This document shows, piece after piece, positions 1-7,103 of a stretch of 16,509 nt of DNA. The stretch lies in contig JALKBU010001114.1 of the NCBI GenBank assembly GCA_023091735.1, forward strand, positions 1-16,509, given 5' to 3'. The position numbers and the translations under genes are program-made. Origin of the DNA: Trichomonas tenax (Eukaryota; Parabasalia; Trichomonadida; Trichomonadidae). The notes under the pieces are model-generated. The model saw nothing but the letters and a program-made list of their open reading frames with translations. It was not told the DNA's origin and did no database searches. Each line of letters starts with the position of its first letter. Position 1 is the stretch's first letter.

Positions 1-1
1 T

Positions 2-859
2 AACTTTTGTTAATTTCTGCTTACCTGTTGTAATCGTTATTTCTTTAGTTGATGAATCCTGAGTCACTGATGTAATCATCGTGAACTCCTGAGACCATGG
101 AACGAAGTGATTCGTTAGCTTTGGATAAGTTTTGACTTTTGCGACATTGTTAGGAGTGATTAAACAATCCTCAACAGAAAGAGGACATACCTGCAAAGCG
201 TCACTCGTAAATTTAATTTTGATTTGAATATTTCCAGCAAAGTCAGGGAGGAATCTAATAATCGCAAACGGTAAGAATTTCCTAACAGGAAGTTTGAGAG
301 ACATTTTTACTTCAATATCAGATTTACCTCCACAATCGGCAACCTCACCAGATCTTACGGTATTTACTCTCTTCCAAACATCCGCATGTCTTGTTTTACT
401 GAACACATCAACTTTTTTAACCGTTTCTGTTGTACCACAATTCGATATTACATAAGCTTCAAAAATTGCGTTATCGGTTGAATATATGGATCTTCCGTTA
501 GCGAGAATTTGATATGAACCCGCGAAATAAATTGAGTCATCACATCCTAACCAAATTGCCGGATTGTTTGTATTAGGAATAGCTGAAGCAGAAACTGTTG
601 TCGAAAGTTTATAAGTTCCGTTATAAGTAAATAATAAGTTAGTGTTGTATAAATCGATCATATTTTCGCCTTTAGGACTTATATTAAATGTTGTGTACGA
701 ATTATCATTAATGTTTTGCGGTGATGCTGGATCTTTTGAGGGTACATAACGTCTATTAGTATCACCAACCTGAATCGCATTATCAATGATATCAAAGTAA
801 CTTCTTATCTGATGATAGTGTTCGGCTGGTGTGAATTCATTTAATTGCTCGTTCTCCAT
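2..859 (-). CDS. Capsid-like protein of the Maverick-like element, N-terminal 286 residues (C-terminus off window)
   Basis: The frame opens with ATG at 857-859 and stays open for 286 codons to the left edge, so the gene is truncated by the window and not broken. The product starts MENEQLNEF and has no signal peptide or membrane segment. It is rich in beta-prone stretches and aromatic residues, for example YNTNLLFTYNGTYKLS near residues 106-121 and FLPDFAGNIQIKIKF about 100 residues later. This alternating pattern resembles the jelly-roll capsid proteins known from Polintons. Maverick elements of Trichomonas are known to encode double-jelly-roll major capsid proteins. The next gene upstream on the same strand ends 26 bp before this start. 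I cannot tell a major from a minor (penton) capsid by eye, so capsid is an inference, while the coding status is clear. The ATG has no TCAYT initiator just upstream, unlike the host genes here. Confidence 0.55.
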   Translation of the reverse strand, partial: MENEQLNEFTPAEHYHQIRSYFDIIDNAIQVGDTNRRYVPSKDPASPQNINDNSYTTFNISPKGENMIDLYNTNLLFTYNGTYKLSTTVSASAIPNTNNPAIWLGCDDSIYFAGSYQILANGRSIYSTDNAIFEAYVISNCGTTETVKKVDVFSKTRHADVWKRVNTVRSGEVADCGGKSDIEVKMSLKLPVRKFLPFAIIRFLPDFAGNIQIKIKFTSDALQVCPLSVEDCLITPNNVAKVKTYPKLTNHFVPWSQEFTMITSVTQDSSTKEITITTGKQKLTKV

Positions 860-885
860 TTTTATTAAAGATAAAAAAATAATAT

Positions 886-1308
886 TTAATGTAAAACTCT
901 CACTCTTCTTCTTTGTTGATTTCTCGGTTGAGTAATAATTTTTTCCTTCTCTACTTGTTCAGAAATGTTAGAAACAAATTGCTTATTCTCTTCCGTTTCC
1001 TTTTGACGTTCAACCGGGTTTTTATTTAAATCATTTGATTCAGTACTACGTTCAAGAACTTCTAACATTTTCTCAAGGAGTTTCTTATTCGTCACTGATC
1101 CATAAATGTTTGTATTTTCTTTTTCAGTAACTTGCTCTTCATTAATTTCTACAGGTTTTGATTCAGTTGACGTATTCGTTAATGGAACCTTTCTCTTACG
1201 AACTTGAATTTTACCGTTTTTATCAGTCATTACATAATATAATGGATGTTGAATTCCTTTTGCATCATTAATGATTATTGAATTTCTCTCAGATCTACTT
1301 AAGCTCAT
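886..1308 (-). CDS. Small hydrophilic protein of the Maverick-like element, function unknown
   Basis: This 140-residue frame runs from ATG at 1306-1308 to a TAA within TAAATATT, which fits the trichomonad TAAA end signal. The first 45 residues look folded (LYYVMTDKNGKIQVRKRKVP, beta-like and basic). The rest is Glu/Lys/Asn-rich and probably disordered or coiled coil (LLEKMLEVLERSTESNDLNK), ending in a basic tail, RNQQRRRVRVLH. I recognise no family. It lies 26 bp upstream of the capsid-like gene on the same strand and starts 53 bp from the divergent gene to the right, so it may be an accessory virion or morphogenesis protein. That role is inferred from position only. Confidence 0.6.
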   Translation of the reverse strand: MSLSRSERNSIIINDAKGIQHPLYYVMTDKNGKIQVRKRKVPLTNTSTESKPVEINEEQVTEKENTNIYGSVTNKKLLEKMLEVLERSTESNDLNKNPVERQKETEENKQFVSNISEQVEKEKIITQPRNQQRRRVRVLH

Positions 1309-1361
1309 GATTTAATTAGTATTAAAAAATAATATTATAAATTTTTATCCAATATAAAACC
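1309..1361. promoter_or_regulatory. Short bidirectional intergenic region between two divergent element genes
   Basis: Only 53 bp separate the ATG of the minus-strand 140-residue gene from the ATG of the plus-strand 110-residue gene, so both promoters must overlap here or within the genes. The stretch is nearly all A/T (TTAAAAAATAATATTATAAATTTTTATCC). It has no TCAYT initiator of the kind seen before the host genes, which may mean these element genes use a different promoter. The role is inferred from geometry. Confidence 0.4.
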
Positions 1362-1694
1362 ATGACAGACTTCGAAACTTTGAAAGCTACATTAAAGGAA
1401 GAAATATTAAAGGAACTTAGCTCCAAGACCGAAGGTCACGAACTCAAAAGTTCGCAGAAAACAAGAAAGACTAAAAAAGATGTTGAAGGAGCAACGGAGG
1501 AAAAACCAGTTAAGCCTAAACGTAAGGGCGCAGAGCGCCAAGGTCGAAGACCGTGTACAGAAAAACAATTAGCAGCACTTGCTGCAGGAAGACAGAAGAA
1601 TCCGAGATGGATCGCAAAAAGAATGAAGGAAGAGGAAGAAAAGAAGAAAGAAGAAGAAAAGAAGAAACTTGAGGAAGAGAAGAAATCCGAATAA
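1362..1694 (+). CDS. Highly basic Lys/Glu-rich 110-residue protein of the Maverick-like element
   Basis: The product starts MTDFETLKATLKEEILKEL, an amphipathic acidic helix. A Lys/Arg-rich middle (KPKRKGAERQGRRP) follows, then a short conserved-looking core, CTEKQLAALAAGRQKNPRW, at about residues 66-84. The C-terminus is almost pure Glu/Lys (KRMKEEEEKKKEEEKKKLEE) and should form a single long charged helix. The stop is TAA within TAAATTT. I recognise no family. Net positive charge with a compact core would suit a nucleic-acid-binding core protein, but that is a guess. The antisense frame over the same bases, rich in Ser/Phe, is the mirror image of the Glu/Lys repeat and is not a gene. Confidence 0.6.
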   Translation: MTDFETLKATLKEEILKELSSKTEGHELKSSQKTRKTKKDVEGATEEKPVKPKRKGAERQGRRPCTEKQLAALAAGRQKNPRWIAKRMKEEEEKKKEEEKKKLEEEKKSE

Positions 1695-1768
1695 ATTTCT
1701 CTCATTTACACTAAAATTATTTTTCAAAAACTGAACTCATAAATTCCTTTCGCTTTCTTTTGTCGGTA

Positions 1769-1788
1769 GGTTGGTTGGTTGGTTGGTT
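1769..1788. repeat. (GGTT)5 microsatellite near the element terminus
   Basis: Five perfect GGTT units are flanked by two similar direct repeats: AAAATTATTTTTCAAAAACTG at 1713-1733, and AAATTATTTTCAAAACTGAA from 1795. Polinton terminal repeats often carry short tandem repeats, so this fits a terminal-repeat location. Confidence 0.9.
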
Positions 1789-1894
1789 AGTCATAAATTA
1801 TTTTCAAAACTGAATACATTTTATAAAGTCATAAGTTTCAAAATCAAAATTAACGTTAGTTTTGAAAGTAATTCAAAAATTTATTTTCTATATA

Positions 1895-1910
1895 GGGGGG
1901 GACCCTAACT
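1895..1910. mobile_element. Candidate Maverick/Polinton terminus
   Basis: A run of seven G is followed by ACCCTAACT. On the other strand, reading inward, this is AGTTAGGGTCCCCCCC. It is the only G-run in an A/T-rich stretch, and its AGT start matches the known terminal dinucleotide AG of Polintons. If this is the end, TGTAAA at 1911-1916 would be one copy of the 6-bp target duplication. The partner end lies outside the window. Confidence 0.45.
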
Positions 1911-1943
1911 TGTAAAATTATTTTTGCCGTAAATATATTTAAA

Positions 1944-1992
1944 TAGATGTTCGCGGAAGCCACGGCGCAGTCGTGGATTATGCGAACATCTA
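1944..1992. repeat. GC-rich two-stem hairpin
   Basis: An 11-bp perfect outer stem (TAGATGTTCGC at 1944-1954 against GCGAACATCTA at 1982-1992) encloses a 5+5 internal loop (GGAAG/ATTAT). A 5-bp inner stem follows (CCACG at 1960-1964, CGTGG at 1972-1976) with loop GCGCAGT. Its base composition differs sharply from the A/T-rich surroundings. It sits between the element terminus and the LRR remnant. I see no match to hammerhead, twister or HDV ribozyme cores, and it is not a tRNA. The function is unknown. Confidence 0.8.
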
Positions 1993-2462
1993 ATAACTAA
2001 CTTCGATTGTCATTCTTGTAAAAGTTCTATATCCAATATAAGTAAGATTTGTAAAGTAGAAATTGCTGATATTGCAACTTTCAAAAGGTATAAGTAACAT
2101 TCGGAATATAATACAAATGTGGACTTGTACAGAGAGAAAATGTGCTCGCTTCAATTTGCTCAAGTGAAGGAAATATCACTTCTTCTAAATTTGAACATTG
2201 AGCAAATGCGTAGCTTCCAACTTTTGTAATTTATTCTGAAACATTAACTTTCTTAAGCATTCCACAGTTCCTAAAGCAGTTATTCCCGATTGCGTCGTTT
2301 TCTCCAAAAATAAATATTTCAGAACATGTTGAATTTAATGAACACTCGTAACCCTTATAACTAATGAATTTACTGTACTGTGCAACGCCATATTCAGAAA
2401 TTGTTGCATATTCAGGGTGAAGGAAAGAAAAAGGGAAAAATATTTCATAAAAAAAATCGAAT
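1990..2462 (-). pseudogene. BspA-like leucine-rich repeat (LRR_5 type) protein fragment, broken
   Basis: On the minus strand this reads as typical trichomonad BspA-like repeats: SEIFIFGENDAIGNNCFRNC, MLKKVNVSE, ITKVGSYAFAQCSNLEEVIF, LEQIEASTFSLC, and later LTYIGYRTFTRM. These are TpLRR/LRR_5 units, in which an AF..C.NL..V.F core recurs about every 23 residues. The frame has an in-frame TAA at 2231-2233 in the middle of a repeat. A frame change near 2081-2095 (TGA in the old frame) is followed by further repeat-like sequence up to a TAG at 1990-1992. There is no start codon, signal peptide or membrane anchor. Intact members are large surface proteins, and this is a decayed internal piece. It may be one side of a copy into which the Maverick-like element inserted. 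Confidence 0.75.
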
Positions 2463-2527
2463 TATCCCCTCTCTATTGATTTAATGCCCTCAAAATCTAA
2501 TAACAATAACGTACATAATTTTATTGA

Positions 2528-3391
2528 ATGTTGACTGTTCCGCGCACGAAGGAGATTCACAGTCCAACGAGAAACAACAATCAGTCTCTTCGCATTCCGA
2601 TGATTTATTCATCTTTTTCTCCGACAAAAATCGACGATCCAGAGAAACTTTTGGAAACAAAAATTCAATACGAACGCGAATTAGAGAACTACGAAGCTAA
2701 ACAGACTGTCCTTGAGTTCGAGAAGAAGCACTTTGGATTAAAAAATCTTCCTCAAATACAGAAACCGAAACTCGATCAACAAACACGAAACAAAATATGT
2801 TTCCTTGAAATGGAGAACATGGGAACACGCAAAATCAGAGGAATATCTCAAAGTCAACCTGTTTCGGCAAAAACATCACCAAGAGAAAACTTGCTTTCGG
2901 ATCTCGGTGCCACGCCGTGGAATTCTCTCGATGATCCAACATTCATGTCTATAGATGACTTAAATCCTGTTGCAAAGATGAACGTCAATCAGCATCCGTT
3001 TTATTCGAACTTTGCAAGTGATTCGAAAGGAATTCCAGTGTTTTCTGCTGCAGAGCGCAAAAATCATATCAGCAAGGTCGAAAAGTACAGGCAAGACATG
3101 TTGACACAGTTAACACTCGATAGAACGAAAAAAGAAAATTATTTGCGAAAGAAAGCAATTTCAGCGATAGAAAGCACCAAAGCACAAAAAGACACAAACG
3201 ATCGTAAGTATTTGGCTGCCGGACAGCAGTGGTGTTTAGAAGAACTCGAGAAAAGAAGAGCTCTTAGAAATCTCAAAGAAGAAAAAGAGAAGAAACTCGA
3301 TTCCACTGATTATAATGTGATTGAAGATGTAACACGAAAAGAGGAACTTATCAAAGAGAGAATGAAACAAAGTCAGACTCAAAAGCATTAA
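2528..3391 (+). CDS. Coiled-coil protein of unknown function
   Basis: This is an intact 287-residue frame with host-like codon use. The first 35 residues are Ser/Thr/Pro-rich and probably disordered. Residues about 37-70 form a charged helix (LLETKIQYERELENYEAK), and residues about 80-170 are linker-like, with short Pro/Asn/Trp motifs. Residues about 175-287 are a long Lys/Glu/Arg-rich coiled coil (KVEKYRQDMLTQLTLDRTKK, ELEKRRALRNLKEEKEKKL). The Y..DM..QL..DR..KE pattern is like that of cytoskeletal and ciliary coiled-coil proteins, but I cannot assign a family. There is no signal peptide or membrane segment. No clear TCAYT initiator lies within 50 bp of the ATG. The nearest downstream TAAA is about 30 bp past the TAA stop. 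The gene diverges from the LRR remnant on its left. Confidence 0.8.
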   Translation: MLTVPRTKEIHSPTRNNNQSLRIPMIYSSFSPTKIDDPEKLLETKIQYERELENYEAKQTVLEFEKKHFGLKNLPQIQKPKLDQQTRNKICFLEMENMGTRKIRGISQSQPVSAKTSPRENLLSDLGATPWNSLDDPTFMSIDDLNPVAKMNVNQHPFYSNFASDSKGIPVFSAAERKNHISKVEKYRQDMLTQLTLDRTKKENYLRKKAISAIESTKAQKDTNDRKYLAAGQQWCLEELEKRRALRNLKEEKEKKLDSTDYNVIEDVTRKEELIKERMKQSQTQKH

Positions 3392-3634
3392 TTTGTGTTT
3401 GTTTCCATGTTTGTTTATGTAAATGTTAATTATAACTCCGATATATTCATAATTACACCTATAAATATATATATTTCTATGAAATTCTATGTCTAAAATA
3501 TGTTTTAATATGATATATTTTTGATCAAATATATTTTCGAAAAATTTTCATTCTAATTGTAAAAATAAGAATGAGTTCCTCATATATAAAAAGTTTTTAG
3601 TAAACACACAAATAAATCAATATTAAAATCGAAT

Positions 3635-4739
3635 TCAATTTCTTATGAATGATCTTCTTAATCTTTCTATTTTGCCTTTTCCAGCAAGTCTCTTATTTGG
3701 TGATATAGTTTTCGAGAACGGAATATTAATTTTTCTTTGACATAATGGAATTGTTTGACTCACTTCAACAATTTTATATTCAATTGACTGCTTTCAAAGT
3801 TGCGCGTTTGGTGGGAATCTTAATTTTGTTATATCATTAACGTTGTGTATGATTTGTGCAATTCCACACGAATTAACAGGATTTTTGCAATAACAACTTG
3901 TCGAGAATACTGTCAATAATCTGTGATCGTATTTTTCTTCATAGCCATCAACACATTGATTTTTTCATCATATCGAGATTATTTTGCTTGAGGAATGTTA
4001 ATAATGCCAAACCACCATAAACGTATCTTCTTCCTCTTATATTCGAAGAAAACGGTGTGATTATGTCACAAGGATCACTCCATAAGATTCCATCTAAAAT
4101 TCCAACATTTTTATCATCATTAGAAAGCGCGTAAATCGGTCTCTCTATCTTTTCTATCTGTTCCAGTGTATTCATTGAAGGGTTTAAGCCTCCATGCAAT
4201 AAAATATATCGATTATTTGCAACTGCACCTAAAGGAATGTAACCAAAGAAGTCAATGAAAGATACAAAGACATCTTCATCGTATTAAGCAAGAACCTGCT
4301 TCTTAAATCCATACTCGCTGTTCATATTCTCGAATTTGTGATTTCCGCGAACCATAAACACTTTTTTTTGGATATGTGAGTTTAAGGGCGAGAATCAATG
4401 TGATGACTTCTATTGAAAAGTCGCCTTTATCCACATAATCACCTAAGAAAATAGAACCAATCGACATCTGTAAAGTTTCAAAAGCTAAAATTCGCAGCAA
4501 ATCTCTGATAATCCCATGCAAATCGCCAACAACATTAAAATCGCATTCAATTCTTAGCAATGTTTTCTCTTTTTGGAATATTTGTTGGCATTTCGTAAGT
4601 AATTCCATGATATCTGACTTCTTTAGTCTCGGAAGAATGATCATGTCGCTGCCTGCATCAGTTATACTTCCAAATTCGTGAATCAATGGCAATTAAGAGT
4701 CAATATATCTTCGAGACAACATTTAAAAGTTTTTTCCAT
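3635..4739 (-). pseudogene. Degenerate PPP-family Ser/Thr protein phosphatase (PP1/PP2A-like)
   Basis: Reading the minus strand across frames gives a nearly full-length PPP phosphatase. It starts with ATG at 4737-4739, with the metal-site motif GDLHG (usual GDxHG) and then GDYVDKG (usual GDxxDRG). A shifted frame has VRGNHK (usual GNHE), and LLHGGLNP, LWSDP and RGRRYVYG follow. A further shifted frame has QCVDGYEEKYDHRLLTVFST, CYCKNPVNSCGIAQI and a basic tail to a TGA at 3635-3637. Five breaks are visible. The frame shifts near 4690, at the A8 run (4362-4369, minus strand) and near 3962-3970, where the conserved RxH motif is lost. In-frame stops lie at 4284-4286 (TAA) and 3794-3796 (TGA). GNHE to GNHK also removes an active-site acid. 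The gene cannot make an active enzyme. Intact relatives dephosphorylate Ser/Thr with two bound metals. Confidence 0.9.
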
Positions 4740-6130
4740 AAAAAGTATTATTCATATATCACTTGTATGTGTTAAAATTTAATTTAAAAATTGAATATCA
4801 CTCAAAAATATTATAACAGCAAAATCATATTCTAAACATTATTATATCAAAATCTTGGAAAAATAAAAATTGAATAAAAATTTGAAATTGTTGATATAAA
4901 AGTGAACCATTACTTTTTATAAACTTTTCACAATATGTCACTTTTGTCAACATTAATTCTTTATGATCTATTCTAATAGTATATTAATATTTTGATTAAC
5001 AATTTTATGAAACATTCAAGAAAAATCAAATTCGTAATACAAATTTTTCATAACATTGTTACAATTTTTCACGAAAAATATTTTCTCAAAATTCACATTG
5101 AAAAATAAATTGAGAAGTCGGAATAAAAAATATAATATGTTTAAAATATGTTAATATTTAGTATTTCAATAAAAATATTTTGACAAATTTTGAGGCCGAC
5201 AAACAGTGTATTTGTAACTTATACATATTCGCAAATATGTTTTCGCAAACTTTTGTAAATAAAGGTGTAAGACAATGAAGCGCAGACAATCTTCTATATG
5301 TAGCACTTTCATAGTATAATGATGATATTCTTCACGCTGAGTAAGTCTGGAAATGATTTTTTAATGAAACAATGAATTTTAGTATTGAGAACGAAGACTA
5401 TTAGTGCTATAATTCACTTTAATCGTTCGATTTTAGTATATCTGTACCTGTTAGAGAGTTAAATTGGCAAAATAATGTTCGATCGAAAAAATAGTAAAAA
5501 TCATTTATTTTAACACAACTCAATCTAATATCATTGACTAACTTAGCAGATTTATCACAATAATGAAACTGAAAAACTTGTTTTTTTGTGAAAAAATTTA
5601 TTATATCACACAATTTTTCAATAATGTGACCTGTGAGTGTTAACAATTCAATTGCCATATGTGTGCCTTTGAGAATATACATATGTATTGGTTAAATCAT
5701 TGATTTTTTTTATCAATAAAAAATAGTATCATTTTCATATTTCTAAGATGATAGGCCCTAATACACATTCTCAGCACTGTTTATATCTAAGATTATAGAA
5801 GTTGTCATGTAAAAATAATTTCGATATAAAATATATTCAAAAATGGCTAATTATGATACTTAAATCTCAATATGCTGCACGTGATTAGAATATTTCAAAC
5901 AATATCAGGCTATAATTTCAAAAGATTTGTGGTTTCAATTTTCGTTATATAAGGTTTGATCATCAGATCTCTTGGGATTCTGTAATACTACATCCAGCTA
6001 GATGGTTTGATGAAATATTGGAATTTGATATTATTAAAATCCTGAAATATTTGTATTTGGCAGTGTTCGCTCTATGAACATATTACGATTGAGAACTACA
6101 AAACAAATTTACATACAAACAAAGATAATA
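4740..6130. other. AT-rich spacer without a convincing gene
   Basis: About 1.4 kb lies between the phosphatase pseudogene and the kinase 3' end. It is strongly A/T-rich, with homopolymer runs and short ORFs only. The longest, an 87-codon minus-strand frame at 5419-5682, starts MYILKGTHMAIELLTL and has no initiator motif, no family signature and mostly A/T-driven residues (Phe, Ile, Lys, Asn). A second open stretch on the same strand at roughly 5160-5330 has no ATG. These could be scraps of a decayed gene. I see no RNA gene, repeat or mobile element here. Confidence 0.6.
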
Positions 6131-7093
6131 TCAGTTAGACAAAGGAGGAAGATTTGAAACCTCATTTGGTTGAAGATTGAACCTATATTCTGATGTTGAC
6201 GACGTCAACTTTGGTCTCAAGCAGGAACTAAAGTTCATCATTGATGCATAAAGTGGAGATTTCGACTTTGCAATATTAAGGAACATTAAGTTCTGTTTCT
6301 TCATTTTCTCATCGATTGTCTTCTTCATTGGCGAAATAATCTCCTTTAACTGTTGTGTCGTTGCTCTAGCTTTAGGAAATTTTTGAATGCATTTAAATAA
6401 GCACTGTTGAAGTTCATCGCATATCTCTGATGGGAATTCTCTTAGACCTTGCTCAAGGAATATTTCCCACTGTGCTTCATTCTTAAATGGCAAAGATTTG
6501 AAAATAATATAATAAAGTGTAATTCCTAAAGACCACACATCGGCGGCATAAGGATCAAACGGAGCCTTCGAAAATATCTCAGGAGCCATGAAATAAGTTG
6601 TGCCAACATAATTTTCACAATGAAAATCCGAAGGTTGAGCGACACCAAAGTCCGCGAGTTTGATTCTCTCGTACTGGTCAATGAGGAGATTGGATGGTTT
6701 AATATCTAAATGAACAATTCCCTGTTGATGAATATAATTGAGTGCATCAATCACTTCGTAGCACCATTTGGTTATCTGGCTCTCCGTTATCTGCCTCTTT
6801 TTCATGTACTCGCTGATGTTTCCGTTGATACAGTCTTCCAATATGATAAAACAAATGTTATTGTGTAAAAAGTAATCGTAAACCTTGATAACGTGTGGAT
6901 GGTCGAGTCTCATAAGTGCATTTAACTCCTGTACGAATGTAGCTTTGTGTCCAATAGTCTTACAAACGAATGTTTGATTGTATTTTGAACTGAAAACTCT
7001 GTAGCACCTTCCAGTTGCACCAGCGCCGATCTTTGTCATAACATTGTATCCGTGCATCTTCAAAGAATCTTCAACATCAACATAAAGTTGCAT
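6131..7093 (-). CDS. Small Ser/Thr protein kinase (eukaryotic protein kinase fold, HLD variant)
   Basis: The frame runs from ATG at 7091-7093 to a TGA, 320 residues. A TTG one codon further upstream is not a plausible start, since an initiator motif lies 8 bp before the ATG. The kinase domain covers about residues 16-255. It has the glycine loop GAGATGRCYRV (23-33), the ATP-anchoring Lys45 in VCK, the alphaC Glu56, a catalytic loop HLDIKPSN (128-135), DFG (148-150), VGTTYFMAPE (163-172) and DVWSLG (185-190). All catalytic residues are present, so it should be active on Ser/Thr (KPSN and GTT). The usual HRD is HLD, which makes it a non-RD kinase that probably needs no activation-loop phosphorylation. 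The 65-residue tail is basic, then Ser/Pro-rich, with no recognisable domain. It looks like one of the expanded CAMK/NEK-like trichomonad kinases; the substrate is unknown. Confidence 0.93.
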   Translation of the reverse strand: MQLYVDVEDSLKMHGYNVMTKIGAGATGRCYRVFSSKYNQTFVCKTIGHKATFVQELNALMRLDHPHVIKVYDYFLHNNICFIILEDCINGNISEYMKKRQITESQITKWCYEVIDALNYIHQQGIVHLDIKPSNLLIDQYERIKLADFGVAQPSDFHCENYVGTTYFMAPEIFSKAPFDPYAADVWSLGITLYYIIFKSLPFKNEAQWEIFLEQGLREFPSEICDELQQCLFKCIQKFPKARATTQQLKEIISPMKKTIDEKMKKQNLMFLNIAKSKSPLYASMMNFSSCLRPKLTSSTSEYRFNLQPNEVSNLPPLSN

Positions 7094-7097
7094 CAAA

Positions 7098-7103
7098 AAA
7101 TGA
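7098..7103 (-). promoter_or_regulatory. Initiator (Inr) element of the kinase gene
   Basis: The minus strand reads TCATTT, matching the trichomonad initiator TCA(+1)Y(T/A). The predicted first base (complement of 7101) lies 8 bp before the ATG at 7093, the short 5' leader usual in Trichomonas vaginalis. Confidence 0.65.

Larger units (their letters stand above)
1..1910. mobile_element. Terminal part of a Maverick/Polinton-like element (partial, runs off left edge)
   Basis: Three tightly packed reading frames without recognisable host function lie here: a capsid-like beta-rich protein, a 140-residue protein and a basic 110-residue protein. They are followed by about 215 bp of non-coding sequence with a (GGTT)5 tract, a duplicated A/T-rich motif and the terminus-like GGGGGGGACCCTAACT ending at 1910. 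Read from outside, that end starts AGTTAGGG. Polintons are known to start with AG, to carry long terminal inverted repeats that often contain short tandem repeats, and to make 6-bp target duplications. They are very abundant in Trichomonas. Host-like sequence (a BspA-type LRR remnant) starts just beyond. The integrase, DNA polymerase, packaging ATPase and protease genes and the other end would lie to the left, unseen, so the call is an inference from gene style, terminus form and context. Confidence 0.5.

Noticed and set aside
1436..1705. Minus-strand 89-codon Ser/Phe-rich frame
   Set aside because: It is the antisense of the Lys/Glu repeat codons of the plus-strand 110-residue gene; the Ser/Phe runs are the mirror of AAG/GAA codons.
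1944..1992. Hairpin as a hammerhead, twister or HDV-like ribozyme, or a tRNA
   Set aside because: The conserved core bases of these ribozymes are not present and no cloverleaf can be drawn.
5419..5682. 87-codon minus-strand frame as a real gene
   Set aside because: Its composition is A/T-driven, with no initiator motif and no family signature, so it was kept only as a note in the spacer entry.
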